Of a stretch of DNA of 57,078 nt, positions 16,304-25,698 are shown piece by piece. The position numbers and the translations under genes are program-made. Source of the DNA: an uncultured Candidatus Thioglobus sp. Its GTDB lineage: Bacteria; Pseudomonadota; Gammaproteobacteria; PS1; Pseudothioglobaceae. Positions within the stretch are counted from its first letter, which is position 1; the number at the start of each line of letters is the position of its first letter. Under the pieces are notes generated by a model, which saw only the letters and a list, made by a program, of their open reading frames with translations, had not been told where the DNA came from and did no database searches. The DNA lies in the NCBI GenBank assembly GCA_900180385.1, contig FXLX01000009.1, positions 1 through 57,078 of the forward strand, in the 5' to 3' direction.

Positions 16304-17141
16304 TAAACGTCATTGCGCTTAATAGTGTGTGTACTTGCATGCGTAAATCGTGGCGATGCACAATCATGTCAATTGCACCTTTTTCAAGTAAGAATTCACT
16401 GCGTTGAAAACCTTCGGGCAATTCTTCACGTACTGTTTGTTCAACAACACGCGGGCCGGCAAAGCCAATCAATGCATTAGGTTCAGCAATATGCACATCG
16501 CCCAACATAGCAAAACTGGCTGAAACGCCGCCCATAGTTGGATCTGTCAAAATTGAGATAAATGGAATTTTTTTATTACTTAATAACTTAAGTATAAGTG
16601 ATGTTTTGCTCATTTGCATAAGCGAGAACAAACCTTCTTGCATACGTGCACCACCTGATGCTGAAAAACAAATAAGCGGTGCATCCGTTTCAATACTGTA
16701 TTGAGCAGCGCGAACAAATTTTTCACCAACAACAGAGCCCATCGAGCCCCCCATAAATTTAAATTCAAAGGCTGCAACAACAACTTTTAAACCGTTCAAT
16801 GTACCAGTTTTAACAATTAGTGCATCTTTCTCGCCCGTGTTTTTTTGCGCTTGACTATAACGATCTTTGTATTTCTTTTGATCTTTAAATTTCAGTGGAT
16901 CAACCGCTTCTAAATTAGCTGCGATTTCTTTTTGACCCGCCTCATCCAAGAAGCTTTCAAGTCGAACTCTGGCAGAAATTCGCATGTGATAATCACACTT
17001 AGGACAAACATAAGTTGTGCTTTTTAATTCTTCAGTGTAGATGGTTGCATCACACTTAGGGCATTTACTCCACAGACCTTCTGGTATATTTTTTTTAACA
17101 ACACTGGTAATTGAGGGTAATATTTTTTCTAGCCAACTCAT
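16296..17141 (-). CDS. accD: Acetyl-CoA carboxylase carboxyltransferase subunit beta
   Basis: 281 residues. The N-terminal zinc ribbon has two CxxC pairs ([13 protein letters not shown] and [11 protein letters not shown], residues 25-51). The crotonase-fold body follows, with [18 protein letters not shown] and [33 protein letters not shown]. With AccA it transfers carboxylate from biotin to acetyl-CoA, the first step of fatty-acid synthesis. trpA stands 12 bases upstream on the same strand, the ancient trpA-accD order of proteobacteria. Confidence 0.97.
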   Translation of the reverse strand: MSWLEKILPSITSVVKKNIPEGLWSKCPKCDATIYTEELKSTTYVCPKCDYHMRISARVRLESFLDEAGQKEIAANLEAVDPLKFKDQKKYKDRYSQAQKNTGEKDALIVKTGTLNGLKVVVAAFEFKFMGGSMGSVVGEKFVRAAQYSIETDAPLICFSASGGARMQEGLFSLMQMSKTSLILKLLSNKKIPFISILTDPTMGGVSASFAMLGDVHIAEPNALIGFAGPRVVEQTVREELPEGFQRSEFLLEKGAIDMIVHRHDLRMQVHTLLSAMTFNG

Positions 17142-17153
17142 TGCTACTGCTCC

Positions 17154-17954
17154 TTATTTAATGGCGCTCGAAATTTCATTCGCCAATGCGCCAACACTTT
17201 CCAACATTTTAGCCTTATCATCAGCATATTGTTCAACAAATGCAACCAGTGATGAGCCTACAATAACGGCATCAGCATGCTCGGATACTGCTTTTGCACT
17301 TTTAGCATCTTTAATGCCAAAGCCAACACCAATAGGCAAGTCAATCATTTGACGAATTCTTAAAAGATGCGTTCTGACCAAATCAACATCCAAATGCCCT
17401 GCACCTGTTACCCCCTTAAGAGCAACAAAATAAACAAAGCCTGAGGCAATATTTGCCAAAGATTTTAAGCGTTTATCGGTCGTAGTTGGGGCGACTAAGA
17501 AAATAAAATCAACCCCCGAGTTATTTAAACACGCCTTTAAATCACACGCTTCCTCAGGTGGCATATCTACCACCAGCACCCCATCCACGCCACTTTCTTG
17601 TGCCGCTTTGGCAAACGCCTGATAGCCAAAAACTTCAATCGGATTAAGATAACCCATCAGCACAATCGCCGTGGTGTCGTTGCCTTGTCGGAATTTTTTA
17701 ACCAACGCCAACACATCACGCAAACTCACCCCATCTGCCACTGCCCGTTCATGCGATTTAGCAATCACTGGACCATCTGCCATCGGATCCGAAAATGGCA
17801 CACCCAATTCAATCACGTTAGCACCATTCTCAACCAAGGTTAGCATCAACTCATAGGTGTTTTCCAAGCCACTATCACCTGCGGTAATAAAAGGAATAAA
17901 AGCCTTTTGGCCTGTTTGCTTTAAATCAGTGAATATTCTTTTTATTCTTGACAC
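17154..17954 (-). CDS. trpA: Tryptophan synthase alpha chain
   Basis: 266 residues starting with GTG. FIPFITAGDSGLENT, the catalytic glutamate in VIELGVPFSDPMADGPVI, the region around GVDGVLVVDMPPEE, and IGVGFGIKDAKSA with VIVGSSLVAFVE are the family landmarks. It cleaves indole-glycerol phosphate to indole for TrpB. Its start lies inside the last 13 bases of the small gene upstream and has no good ribosome-binding site of its own, so it may depend on translation of that gene. trpB and trpF are 9 kb away, whereas these genes are usually contiguous. Confidence 0.97.
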   Translation of the reverse strand: MSRIKRIFTDLKQTGQKAFIPFITAGDSGLENTYELMLTLVENGANVIELGVPFSDPMADGPVIAKSHERAVADGVSLRDVLALVKKFRQGNDTTAIVLMGYLNPIEVFGYQAFAKAAQESGVDGVLVVDMPPEEACDLKACLNNSGVDFIFLVAPTTTDKRLKSLANIASGFVYFVALKGVTGAGHLDVDLVRTHLLRIRQMIDLPIGVGFGIKDAKSAKAVSEHADAVIVGSSLVAFVEQYADDKAKMLESVGALANEISSAIK

Positions 17955-18406
17955 GATCTAGTGTTTAATCCATTTAATTTACTACAGATTTCATTTGTTT
18001 TGCAAATTTTGTAAGGTTTATCCTTGAACTCTACTGGCAAATATCTGTCCATCAGGGCTGCTTCGGTATTATTTTTCCAAACTAAATAATTAAGTGTTTC
18101 AATTAAATCAGGATCAATTTTTTCTTTTACTAATTCATAAGAGTTTTCAAATTTACCCTTAATATTTTTAAAAATATTTTTCAATTCTTGGCGAGACGGC
18201 TTGCCTTTAAAATTGTTCAATACTTTTAACTGCAAATCTTTCATTTCAATCATAATAAGACCTATTTCAAAAACGTCTATGTAATCTACCACATTGTCCA
18301 CATTGGTAAAACCTCCATCAAACTTAATTGCCCCACAACTTGCAAATTCTATACCGTTATTTTTTGCCTGTTGTATTGTTTCGCAGTGTTGGCTTAGATT
18401 ATTCAT
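17942..18406 (-). CDS. Small partner protein of AAA ATPase, possible nuclease
   Basis: 154 residues from the ATG at 18406, whose ATGAATAA overlaps the ATPase stop by 8 bases. An upstream start at 18448 is possible but lies inside the ATPase gene. I do not recognise the family. A segment with Asp44 and then Glu54-x-Lys56 (in VDYIDVFEIGLIMIEMKDLQ) looks like the core of a PD-(D/E)xK nuclease strand pair, followed by helical, lysine-rich sequence. Its tight coupling to the ATPase suggests an effector or regulator of one two-protein complex. The nuclease idea is an inference from one motif. No HNH or TOPRIM motif is visible. Confidence 0.6.
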   Translation of the reverse strand: MNNLSQHCETIQQAKNNGIEFASCGAIKFDGGFTNVDNVVDYIDVFEIGLIMIEMKDLQLKVLNNFKGKPSRQELKNIFKNIKGKFENSYELVKEKIDPDLIETLNYLVWKNNTEAALMDRYLPVEFKDKPYKICKTNEICSKLNGLNTRSCQE

Positions 18407-19769
18407 CGCCTTGATATAATTCTGATAAAAATAAATCCTCATAAGCATTCATCAACTCGTCTCTTGATTCTATTAAATTCTCAGTAATATCATCAGAGTC
18501 AAATTCAAACAAACCGCCTTCTTTTGTAAAATGATTGATTGCAATAAAATCTCCATTTTTTTCTTTAGTATGGACTTCTAACGCCTTAATCATGTCCAGA
18601 CTATGCGTTGCCATCACCACATTAACATCCTTTTCTGCCAATTGAATTAAGACTTTGGTTAATAAAACTTGCCAAGCAGGATGTAGATTTGTTTCTGGCT
18701 CATCAAAAAATACAAACGATCCTTCGCTTATTACATTGTTTTTTAATAAGGCTTGAATCATGCCTAGATTTGTCATACCAAAGGAAATTAAATTTTTATC
18801 AATGCTTCTACCAGAATTATCAACAAAAGACAGACGACCGCTCTCGAAAATAAACTCTCCACCAATTTCTGTTTTTAACTTAACTACTAATTCTGAAATA
18901 ACCTCTAATGGTGGACTGGTTGATTTGGTGTTTAAGGTTTTATCTAAATCATAAAAATACTTTGGTACACCTGTTAAATCATTCTCTTTCTGAATTTCCT
19001 TAGAATTGTTTAGCGCATCTCTAACGCTCCAATAAGCAGGAGATTCGAAAAACACCACTCTTGAAAGGTTGGATATATCGTTAATAAAACCAAAATCAAG
19101 CTTAAAGCCAATCTTATTTTTCGTATCAAAAGATAGTTCAAGCCCTTTAGTAGATAACTTTGTCTCATTTTCTTCGAAAGAAACCAATTCTGATATGTTG
19201 GCTATTTGGAAGTTTTCTTGTAATTCTTCTTTTAAAGTCTTGTCTAGTAGTTCAATATATTTGCCCTCTCCTTGCGTTAAACTAAGAATCAAAGAATCTA
19301 AATTATTATTTAATAAATCAACAGGATGACGAACAGACTTAATTTTTTGTTTTGTTTCTAATTTTTTTAAATACTTTATAAATTTATGAAAATTTTTAAC
19401 CTGTATATTAGTTGCAATAGAACAAGTTTGAATATAGGCATTTACAGGATAATCTTTCATATTCATTAATACAGAGTGGAGTTCATCAAGAGTTGATTTT
19501 AATAATTTAATGTGGCTCTCATCCTCTTTACCTTTGCGTGTTAAAGATTTATCAAAAATATCAATTTCAAAACTACTCATTCGAATATTATCAATAGTTT
19601 CAATATAAAGTAAATTTTTATTAACAATACTAAAAATAGAATACAGCGTTTTGGTAAAAAAACTCTTACCCGTGCCATTTTCACCAGTCAGCACGGTCAA
19701 CGGGCGAACCTTTATCGTGCCACCTTTAAATCTACCTAAATTTTTAACTTCAATATCTAATTTCATCAT
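18399..19769 (-). CDS. AAA (ABC/SMC-like, OLD-type) ATPase
   Basis: 456 residues. Walker A GENGTGKS is at residues 29-36. A long helical middle follows. Walker B FVFFDEPETNLHPAW is near residue 356 and the switch histidine in MATHSLDM near 389. This is the AAA_15/AAA_21 layout of OLD, PtuA, AriA and similar defence ATPases. No C-terminal TOPRIM domain is fused, so any nuclease would be a separate protein, probably the small gene downstream. The ATG abuts the hemE stop; a second ATG at 19766 is equally possible, with AGAGGT as ribosome-binding site. Antiphage function is likely by family and context but untested. Confidence 0.82.
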   Translation of the reverse strand: MMKLDIEVKNLGRFKGGTIKVRPLTVLTGENGTGKSFFTKTLYSIFSIVNKNLLYIETIDNIRMSSFEIDIFDKSLTRKGKEDESHIKLLKSTLDELHSVLMNMKDYPVNAYIQTCSIATNIQVKNFHKFIKYLKKLETKQKIKSVRHPVDLLNNNLDSLILSLTQGEGKYIELLDKTLKEELQENFQIANISELVSFEENETKLSTKGLELSFDTKNKIGFKLDFGFINDISNLSRVVFFESPAYWSVRDALNNSKEIQKENDLTGVPKYFYDLDKTLNTKSTSPPLEVISELVVKLKTEIGGEFIFESGRLSFVDNSGRSIDKNLISFGMTNLGMIQALLKNNVISEGSFVFFDEPETNLHPAWQVLLTKVLIQLAEKDVNVVMATHSLDMIKALEVHTKEKNGDFIAINHFTKEGGLFEFDSDDITENLIESRDELMNAYEDLFLSELYQGDE

Positions 19770-20804
19770 CTACCTCTTGCTAAATTCGTGCACCGCATCG
19801 ACCAACACTTTCATGTTTTCAGGGTCAACGTCTGGAGTGATGCCATGACCTAAGTTAAAGATGTGTCCAGTATCACCTTTAAACTGGCTTAATACTTTTT
19901 TAACTTCTGTTCTGATAATCTCAGGTGTGGCGTACATAACTGCAGGATCTAAATTTCCCTGAATAGCAACCTGACTACCAATTTGGCGCTCAACATCACT
20001 AAGCTCAACTGTCCAATCAATACCTACGCCATCACAACCCGTATTGGCAATTTCAGTTAAATGCTTGCCACCGTTTTTACTAAATAAAGTAATTGGTGTA
20101 TCTGGGTGTTTGGCTTTAACGCCGCTGACAATTTTTTGCATGTAGCTTAACGAAAAGTCCAAGTAGTTAGCTTTGGACAATACGCCACCCCAAGTATCAA
20201 ATACCATCAAGCTATCTGCACCACTAACTACTTGCTGATCCAAATAAGCAATAACGCTATCTGCAAGTTTATCTAATAGCAAGTGTAGCATTTTCGGATC
20301 ATTAAATAACATCGCCTTAGTTTTGGCAAAGGTTTTACTACTACCGCCTTCGATCATATAAGTTGCTAATGTCCATGGACTGCCGCTAAAACCAATTAAG
20401 GGTACGCGATTACCCAATGCTGTCTTGATAGTTGATACGGCGTCAAATACATAGGCTAAATCGTTGTTAGCCTCTGAAGGAATAGCCTCAATATCTGCCA
20501 GTGTTTTAAGTGGGCACTTAAATTTTGGGCCCTCGCCTTCACTGAAATACAACCCTAATCCCATTGCATCAGGAATAGTTAATATGTCTGAAAATAAAAT
20601 AGCCGCATCCAAATCAAATCGATCCATTGGCTGCATAGTTACTTCACATGCCAACTCTGGATTTTTACACAAACTCATAAAATCGCCCGCTTGTTTGCGC
20701 GTTGCGCGGTATTCAGGTAGGTAGCGGCCTGCTTGGCGCATGACCCAAATTGGTGTACGAGTTGTTGGCTTCTTTAGTAAGGCGTTTATGTAATCAAATG
20801 ACAT
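19770..20804 (-). CDS. hemE: Uroporphyrinogen decarboxylase
   Basis: 344 residues. [16 protein letters not shown] (residues 18-33) carries the substrate-binding arginines. [19 protein letters not shown] contains the catalytic aspartate. [32 protein letters not shown] and [14 protein letters not shown] complete the pattern. It decarboxylates uroporphyrinogen III to coproporphyrinogen III in haem synthesis. The ATPase pair follows directly on the same strand without a gap, so hemE transcription likely feeds it. Confidence 0.97.
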   Translation of the reverse strand: MSFDYINALLKKPTTRTPIWVMRQAGRYLPEYRATRKQAGDFMSLCKNPELACEVTMQPMDRFDLDAAILFSDILTIPDAMGLGLYFSEGEGPKFKCPLKTLADIEAIPSEANNDLAYVFDAVSTIKTALGNRVPLIGFSGSPWTLATYMIEGGSSKTFAKTKAMLFNDPKMLHLLLDKLADSVIAYLDQQVVSGADSLMVFDTWGGVLSKANYLDFSLSYMQKIVSGVKAKHPDTPITLFSKNGGKHLTEIANTGCDGVGIDWTVELSDVERQIGSQVAIQGNLDPAVMYATPEIIRTEVKKVLSQFKGDTGHIFNLGHGITPDVDPENMKVLVDAVHEFSKR

Positions 20805-20875
20805 GGGGCTGTGTATAAAAAATGAATGCCATAATTATAACGATATTTGGTCAAAAATCTCATTCAATCGGGCAT

Positions 20876-20904
20876 AAAAAAAGCCACATAAATGTGGCTT
20901 TTTT
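20876..20904 (-). terminator. Terminator between rpmE and hemE
   Basis: The stem AGCCACA/TGTGGCT with a TAAA loop has an A run on one side and a T run on the other, so it can work in both directions. On the minus strand it lies just after the rpmE stop, with a T-rich tail, and separates rpmE from hemE. Confidence 0.85.
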
Positions 20905-20919
20905 GTCAATCTATTAGGC

Positions 20920-21132
20920 TTATCTCTTGAATGCGCCATAACGTGATTTAAACTTCTCAACACGGCCAGCACTGTCCATGATTTTTTGCTTACCTGTATA
21001 GAAAGGATGACAGCTTGAGCAAACATCAAGATGTAACTCTTCTTTACCAATAGTTGAGCGTGTGTCGAATGTATTACCGCATGAGCAAACTACTTTAACG
21101 GTGTCGTAATTAGGATGAATATCTGTTTTCAT
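20920..21132 (-). CDS. rpmE: 50S ribosomal protein L31, zinc-binding form
   Basis: 70 residues, normal length. It begins [22 protein letters not shown]; Cys16 and Cys18 together with [12 protein letters not shown] give the zinc ligands of the C+ type L31. [12 protein letters not shown] ends the protein as usual. The zinc-containing form means the cell does not rely only on the zinc-free paralogue, though the latter could lie elsewhere. It is followed by a strong terminator. Confidence 0.97.
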   Translation of the reverse strand: MKTDIHPNYDTVKVVCSCGNTFDTRSTIGKEELHLDVCSSCHPFYTGKQKIMDSAGRVEKFKSRYGAFKR

Positions 21133-21214
21133 GTTCTTAATATTGTTAAATCTCGAAAGAGGACAAATTATATACTATTTGCACCTCAGCACTTTATTTT
21201 TTAGCAATTTGTTT

Positions 21215-23608
21215 TTATTTTTTTCTAAGTCGTGCTGCATTACCAATAACAATGAGTGAACTGATCGGCATTACAATCGCAGCAAATAGCGGCGTAATCA
21301 TCGCCATCATCGCTAATGGCACCATCAGCACGTTGTACGTTAGTGCAAAAACAATGTTTTGTTTAATGGTTCGATTAGTACGCTTGGCCAAATTAATCAT
21401 TGTAATAATTGGCGACAATGTTGATTTTAATAGCACCACATCCGCATGGTTAGCCGACACATCACTACCCGATCCAATCGCCATACTGGTATCTGCTTGA
21501 ACCAAGGCAGGGGCATCATTCACGCCGTCTCCAATCATTAAAACTTTGTGTTGCTCTTGTAGCCACTTAATATAGTTGGCTTTGTCTTCAGGTAAAGCTT
21601 GAGCAACAACATGCTTGATATCTAAGTAAGTGGCCACTTTTTGCGTGACTGCCTGGCTGTCGCCACTCAAAATACTCACCTGCTTGCCTTGTGTTTGTAA
21701 TTTCTGGACAACTATTTTGGCATCAGCTTTGATTTGATCTGACAATGCCACAAAGCCCAAGACACCTTGTGGTCCACTGCACCAAATACAACTCGCACCT
21801 TGGCGTTCAATCTCTTGAGATTTTTCTAGCATCTGCCGATTTACTTGCTGATCAGTATCCACAAAAGATAGTCGCCCAACTTTGTAAACTTGGCTTTCAA
21901 TAGTAGCACTCACGCCTTGGCCTGGTATTGGATTAAATTCAGCAACAGATAAAAGTTTATCGCTATTTTTTGCCACAATGGCCTTGGCTAATGGATGCTC
22001 AGAACGCTTTTCAATACTGGCCATAATTTGAATCAAATCATCTTGGTCAGATTCTATCTGAGTAATTTTAAACTCGCCCAATGTGAGCGTGCCAGTTTTA
22101 TCAAAAACCACCCAGTCGACTTGATCCAATACTTCAAACACGTCACTATTTTTAATCAACATTTTATCTTTAATCGCTGCACCGCTTGCCACAGCAATAC
22201 TCATTGGCGTAGCCAAACCAAAGGCACAGGGGCAGGTGATAATCAATACGCTGGTTGCGCTTAATAACGCTAAATCAAAATCTTGTGGATACCAATAAAT
22301 AAAAGTGAGTGTTGCCAAAAACAAAGTCACACCAACAAAATACGGAATGATCTTGTCAATACTACAAACAATTGAACTTTTATTATGTTGGGTATTTTCT
22401 ACCAAACTGACAATTTTTCCCAAAACTGATTGTTTTAGTGTTTTTTCAACTTGTATTTCTAATGCACCTTGGCCATTGACCGAGCCGGAAAATACTTCAT
22501 CACCCAAATCTTTAGCAATCGGGCGAGACTCTCCTGTCAGTAAAGATTCATCCGCATCACTAGTACCAAATACCACACGTCCATCAACTGGAATTCGCTC
22601 TCCCGGCTTAATCAACACTCGGTCATTAATGCTAATGGCACTAATTGGAGTGATCACCTCTTCATCACCCTTGATAACCAAAGCAACTTTTGGTTGTAGT
22701 TGTTGCAATGAGCTCGAGGCAGAAATAGAAGATTTTTTAGCCGAGCTTTCTAAATAGCGACCAATTAAAATAACAAAGATGAAGTTCACCACCGTATCAA
22801 AATATACCTCGCCCTTGGTAGAAAACCCAAATAACACGTAAACTGAATAAAAATAAGTGGTTAAAGCGCCAATACTAATCGGCACATCCATATTCATAAT
22901 GCCATTTCTAAGGCCGTTATAAGCACTAGTCAAAAACCCAAGACCGGAATAAAATAAAGTGGGTGTTGCCAATGCAAATCCAAGCCATTGAAAATAGTGA
23001 TAATACTTTCCATCACTAGCACCCGTATACATGGCGATTGAAATCCACAATAAATTCATCATTGTGAATGCTGCAAACCCTATTTTATAAAGCATGGCTT
23101 TATTCGATTTATTGGCCATTTTTTCAGCCATATTTTGCTCATAAGGCATAGCGCTATAACCCAACTCTGCCAAACGTTGCATGATATTTGAAAGTTGAAT
23201 TTGATCATCTTGCCAACTAATTCGAATACGCTTATCGGTAAGATTAGCCCGCACCCAATTGACACCTTCTAACGCGCTAACGGCTTTTTCAATTAACCAT
23301 ACACAGGCGGCACAATGAATGGTATCGCTAATTAGGGTAATGATTTTTTCACCATCATTACCAGCTTCTAAAAAAGGTTGCTGAAATGCATCTGCATCAT
23401 AAAATTCAAGCGGATACTCAAGATCAACTACCGGCAAAATTGGACTAGTTTGCTGCTGATAGAAAGCACTCAAACCACTTTGATGGATAGTTTGACACAC
23501 GCTAGCACAACCCACACAACAGAAATCATGCGATAACTGATCAATATTAGCTTGAATGCGATTACGGCTGTTGACTTCTAGCCCACAGTGAAAACAAGTG
23601 TTGTCCAT
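21215..23608 (-). CDS. ccoI: Copper-transporting P1B ATPase, CcoI/FixI type
   Basis: 797 residues. The N-terminus CFHCGLEV with CCVGCASVCQTI is the metal-binding prefix seen in CcoI/FixI. An HMA domain with CAACVWLIEKAVSALEGV follows near residue 100, then six to eight membrane helices. The transport motif CPC is in TCPCAFGLATPMS, the phosphorylation site in DKTGTLTLGE, and the hinge in MIGDGVNDAPALVQADTSMAIGSG. CcoI proteins export copper for assembly of cbb3-type cytochrome oxidase, so the host probably respires at low oxygen. No ccoNOPG or ccoS gene is adjacent here. Confidence 0.9.
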   Translation of the reverse strand: MDNTCFHCGLEVNSRNRIQANIDQLSHDFCCVGCASVCQTIHQSGLSAFYQQQTSPILPVVDLEYPLEFYDADAFQQPFLEAGNDGEKIITLISDTIHCAACVWLIEKAVSALEGVNWVRANLTDKRIRISWQDDQIQLSNIMQRLAELGYSAMPYEQNMAEKMANKSNKAMLYKIGFAAFTMMNLLWISIAMYTGASDGKYYHYFQWLGFALATPTLFYSGLGFLTSAYNGLRNGIMNMDVPISIGALTTYFYSVYVLFGFSTKGEVYFDTVVNFIFVILIGRYLESSAKKSSISASSSLQQLQPKVALVIKGDEEVITPISAISINDRVLIKPGERIPVDGRVVFGTSDADESLLTGESRPIAKDLGDEVFSGSVNGQGALEIQVEKTLKQSVLGKIVSLVENTQHNKSSIVCSIDKIIPYFVGVTLFLATLTFIYWYPQDFDLALLSATSVLIITCPCAFGLATPMSIAVASGAAIKDKMLIKNSDVFEVLDQVDWVVFDKTGTLTLGEFKITQIESDQDDLIQIMASIEKRSEHPLAKAIVAKNSDKLLSVAEFNPIPGQGVSATIESQVYKVGRLSFVDTDQQVNRQMLEKSQEIERQGASCIWCSGPQGVLGFVALSDQIKADAKIVVQKLQTQGKQVSILSGDSQAVTQKVATYLDIKHVVAQALPEDKANYIKWLQEQHKVLMIGDGVNDAPALVQADTSMAIGSGSDVSANHADVVLLKSTLSPIITMINLAKRTNRTIKQNIVFALTYNVLMVPLAMMAMITPLFAAIVMPISSLIVIGNAARLRKK

Positions 23609-23679
23609 AAGTGGTAATTTTATTGTATTTAAAGACTTATGCGTTTACAATATGAACCAAATTAAAATGAGTTTTTTGT

Positions 23680-24339
23680 ATGAAGCGCCTACTATTATTA
23701 AGTTTAGTATTTTTATTTGCCACACCCAGTGTTGCTAATGAACAAATTCGCCTTTATAAACAATATTTGGTTGGCATGCCAAAAATATTTTTACAAAAAG
23801 CACATGCACTAGAAGACTGTTCTGAGCGCTATGAACAAGGCACCTTGTGCTTACAAAAACACTCATTAGCCGGCGAAAGTGCAGAATTAGCTTTTCGCTT
23901 TCTCAGCGATCGTTTGGTGTCAGTTGTGTTGATGATGCCGCTTAACGATGTTGGAAAAATTAAAAAAATGTTCCACGTGCTTAAGACACAATTTGACTTA
24001 GTGCTAATTGAAGATGGTGCCAATAAATTCGATATTTTAGAAGTCAGCGCCAATACCTTTAATAAAGATGAATTTACCAAGATGATTGCTGAATTTGAAA
24101 ATGAGGCCTATCAAAAATATAATATTAAATACACGTTTATTAGTAAAGATGAGTTTGTTACTCAATCAAGAAAATCTCGTAAATTCTCTGATATTTTCAA
24201 AGATGCTCCTCTTAAAATGCGCGCTGCTACTTACAACGTAGGTCGTAAAGATGGGCAAGTTATTGGCACTATTAGCTTTATCGTGCCAGGCATTACCGAA
24301 GAATACCTAATTCAAAACCCTATTACCGAAGACTTTTAA
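23680..24339 (+). CDS. Exported protein of unknown function
   Basis: 219 residues. MKRLLLLSLVFLFATPSVA is a clear signal peptide with cleavage before NEQIR. The mature protein has two cysteines about 11 residues apart (ALEDCSERYEQGTLCLQ) that could form a disulfide in the periplasm. Its second half is mixed alpha/beta and rich in lysine and phenylalanine. I do not recognise a family. It directly abuts glmU, which starts on the next base, so the two are co-translated. A cell-envelope role is a guess from export and the glmU neighbour. Confidence 0.65.
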   Translation: MKRLLLLSLVFLFATPSVANEQIRLYKQYLVGMPKIFLQKAHALEDCSERYEQGTLCLQKHSLAGESAELAFRFLSDRLVSVVLMMPLNDVGKIKKMFHVLKTQFDLVLIEDGANKFDILEVSANTFNKDEFTKMIAEFENEAYQKYNIKYTFISKDEFVTQSRKSRKFSDIFKDAPLKMRAATYNVGRKDGQVIGTISFIVPGITEEYLIQNPITEDF

Positions 24340-25698
24340 ATGAACAACATTCACGCCATTATTCTTGCAGCGGGCAAAGGCACGCGCATGAACTCATCCA
24401 AGCCAAAAGTTTTACAAACTTTATCTGACAACACGCTACTAGGGCATGTACTTATTCAGGCCAAAGCCATTAGTCAAAAAGTACATGTAGTTTATGGCTT
24501 TGGTGGCGATCAAGTAAAGCAAACTATTAACGATGATTCAATTAACTGGGTCGAGCAAGCTCAGCAGTTAGGAACAGGACACGCCGTTGCACAAGCAACC
24601 CCACATATCGAGAATGACTCAATCTCTCTGATATTGTATGGTGATGTGCCACTGATCAAACAAGCAACACTAGAGCAACTCATTGATGCAGCAAACACCT
24701 CGGGCGTGGCTTTGCTGTCTGTTGTGTTAGACAATCCAACAGGCTACGGACGAATCATTCGTCAAAATAATATCATTCAAGCGATTGTTGAACAAAAAGA
24801 CACCAACCCAGAACAACTTAAAATCTATGAAGTTAATACTGGCATTATGGCTGTTAACACCCAACTGCTTAAACAATACTTGGCCGGCCTAGACTCTAAC
24901 AATGCCCAAGGCGAACTTTATTTGACTGATATTATTGAGATGGCTGTTAATGACAATAAAACCATTACTTCAGTTATTACAAAAGACGAGTTTGAAGTAG
25001 CCGGTGTTAATGACAAAGTGCAACTTGCAGAGCTAGAAAGAGTCTTTCAAAAGAATCAAGCTATTGGTTTTATGCAACAAGGTTTAACCTTAAAAGATCC
25101 TTCACACTTTGATTGCCGTGGAAATTTAAGCTTTGGACAGGATTGTGAAATTGACATAAATACCTTAATAGAAGGTGAAGTTTCTTTGGGTAACAATACA
25201 TCAATTGCGCCGAACTGCACAATAAAAAACGCTAAAATTGGCGATAATGTGATTATCTTAGCAAACTCTGTTATTGAAGATGCTGTTATTAATAATGGCG
25301 CCTCCATTGGTCCTTTTGCGCGTATTCGCCCACAAGCCATCATTGGTGAAAATGCCAAAATTGGCAACTTTGTTGAAATCAAAAAATCCACTATTGGCAA
25401 AGGCTCAAAAGTCTCACACCTTAGCTATGTGGGTGATACCACTATGGGTGATGATGTAAATATTGGTGCAGGCGTAATTACTTGTAATTATGATGGCGTC
25501 AATAAACACCAAACCATTATTGGAGATGGCGCTTTTGTAGGCTCAGACTCTCAGCTAGTCGCCCCAATTACCATTGGTAAAAACGCTACTATTGGTGCAG
25601 GATCAACCATTACCAAAGACACACCAGATGATCAACTAGCACTTAGCCGCAGCAAACAAATCATTATGAAAAGCTGGAAACGCCCAGTTAAGAAATAA
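24340..25698 (+). CDS. glmU: Bifunctional UDP-GlcNAc pyrophosphorylase / GlcN-1-P acetyltransferase
   Basis: 452 residues. The uridylyltransferase domain begins AIILAAGKGTRMNSSKPKVLQ, with QQLGTGHAVAQA, LYGDVPLI and GELYLTDIIEMA. From about residue 250 the left-handed beta helix of hexapeptide repeats begins (for example NTSIAPNCTIKNAKIGDNVI). The acetyltransferase active-site region GKGSKVSHLSYVGDTTMGDD and GAGVITCNYDG contains the catalytic histidine. It makes UDP-N-acetylglucosamine for peptidoglycan and LPS. It is usually beside the atp operon in gammaproteobacteria but is 17 kb away here. Confidence 0.98.
   Translation: MNNIHAIILAAGKGTRMNSSKPKVLQTLSDNTLLGHVLIQAKAISQKVHVVYGFGGDQVKQTINDDSINWVEQAQQLGTGHAVAQATPHIENDSISLILYGDVPLIKQATLEQLIDAANTSGVALLSVVLDNPTGYGRIIRQNNIIQAIVEQKDTNPEQLKIYEVNTGIMAVNTQLLKQYLAGLDSNNAQGELYLTDIIEMAVNDNKTITSVITKDEFEVAGVNDKVQLAELERVFQKNQAIGFMQQGLTLKDPSHFDCRGNLSFGQDCEIDINTLIEGEVSLGNNTSIAPNCTIKNAKIGDNVIILANSVIEDAVINNGASIGPFARIRPQAIIGENAKIGNFVEIKKSTIGKGSKVSHLSYVGDTTMGDDVNIGAGVITCNYDGVNKHQTIIGDGAFVGSDSQLVAPITIGKNATIGAGSTITKDTPDDQLALSRSKQIIMKSWKRPVKK

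Noticed and set aside
17942..18406. HNH nuclease like that of Septu in the small partner protein
   Set aside because: No HNH pattern or paired cysteines are visible; only a weak PD-(D/E)xK-like strand.
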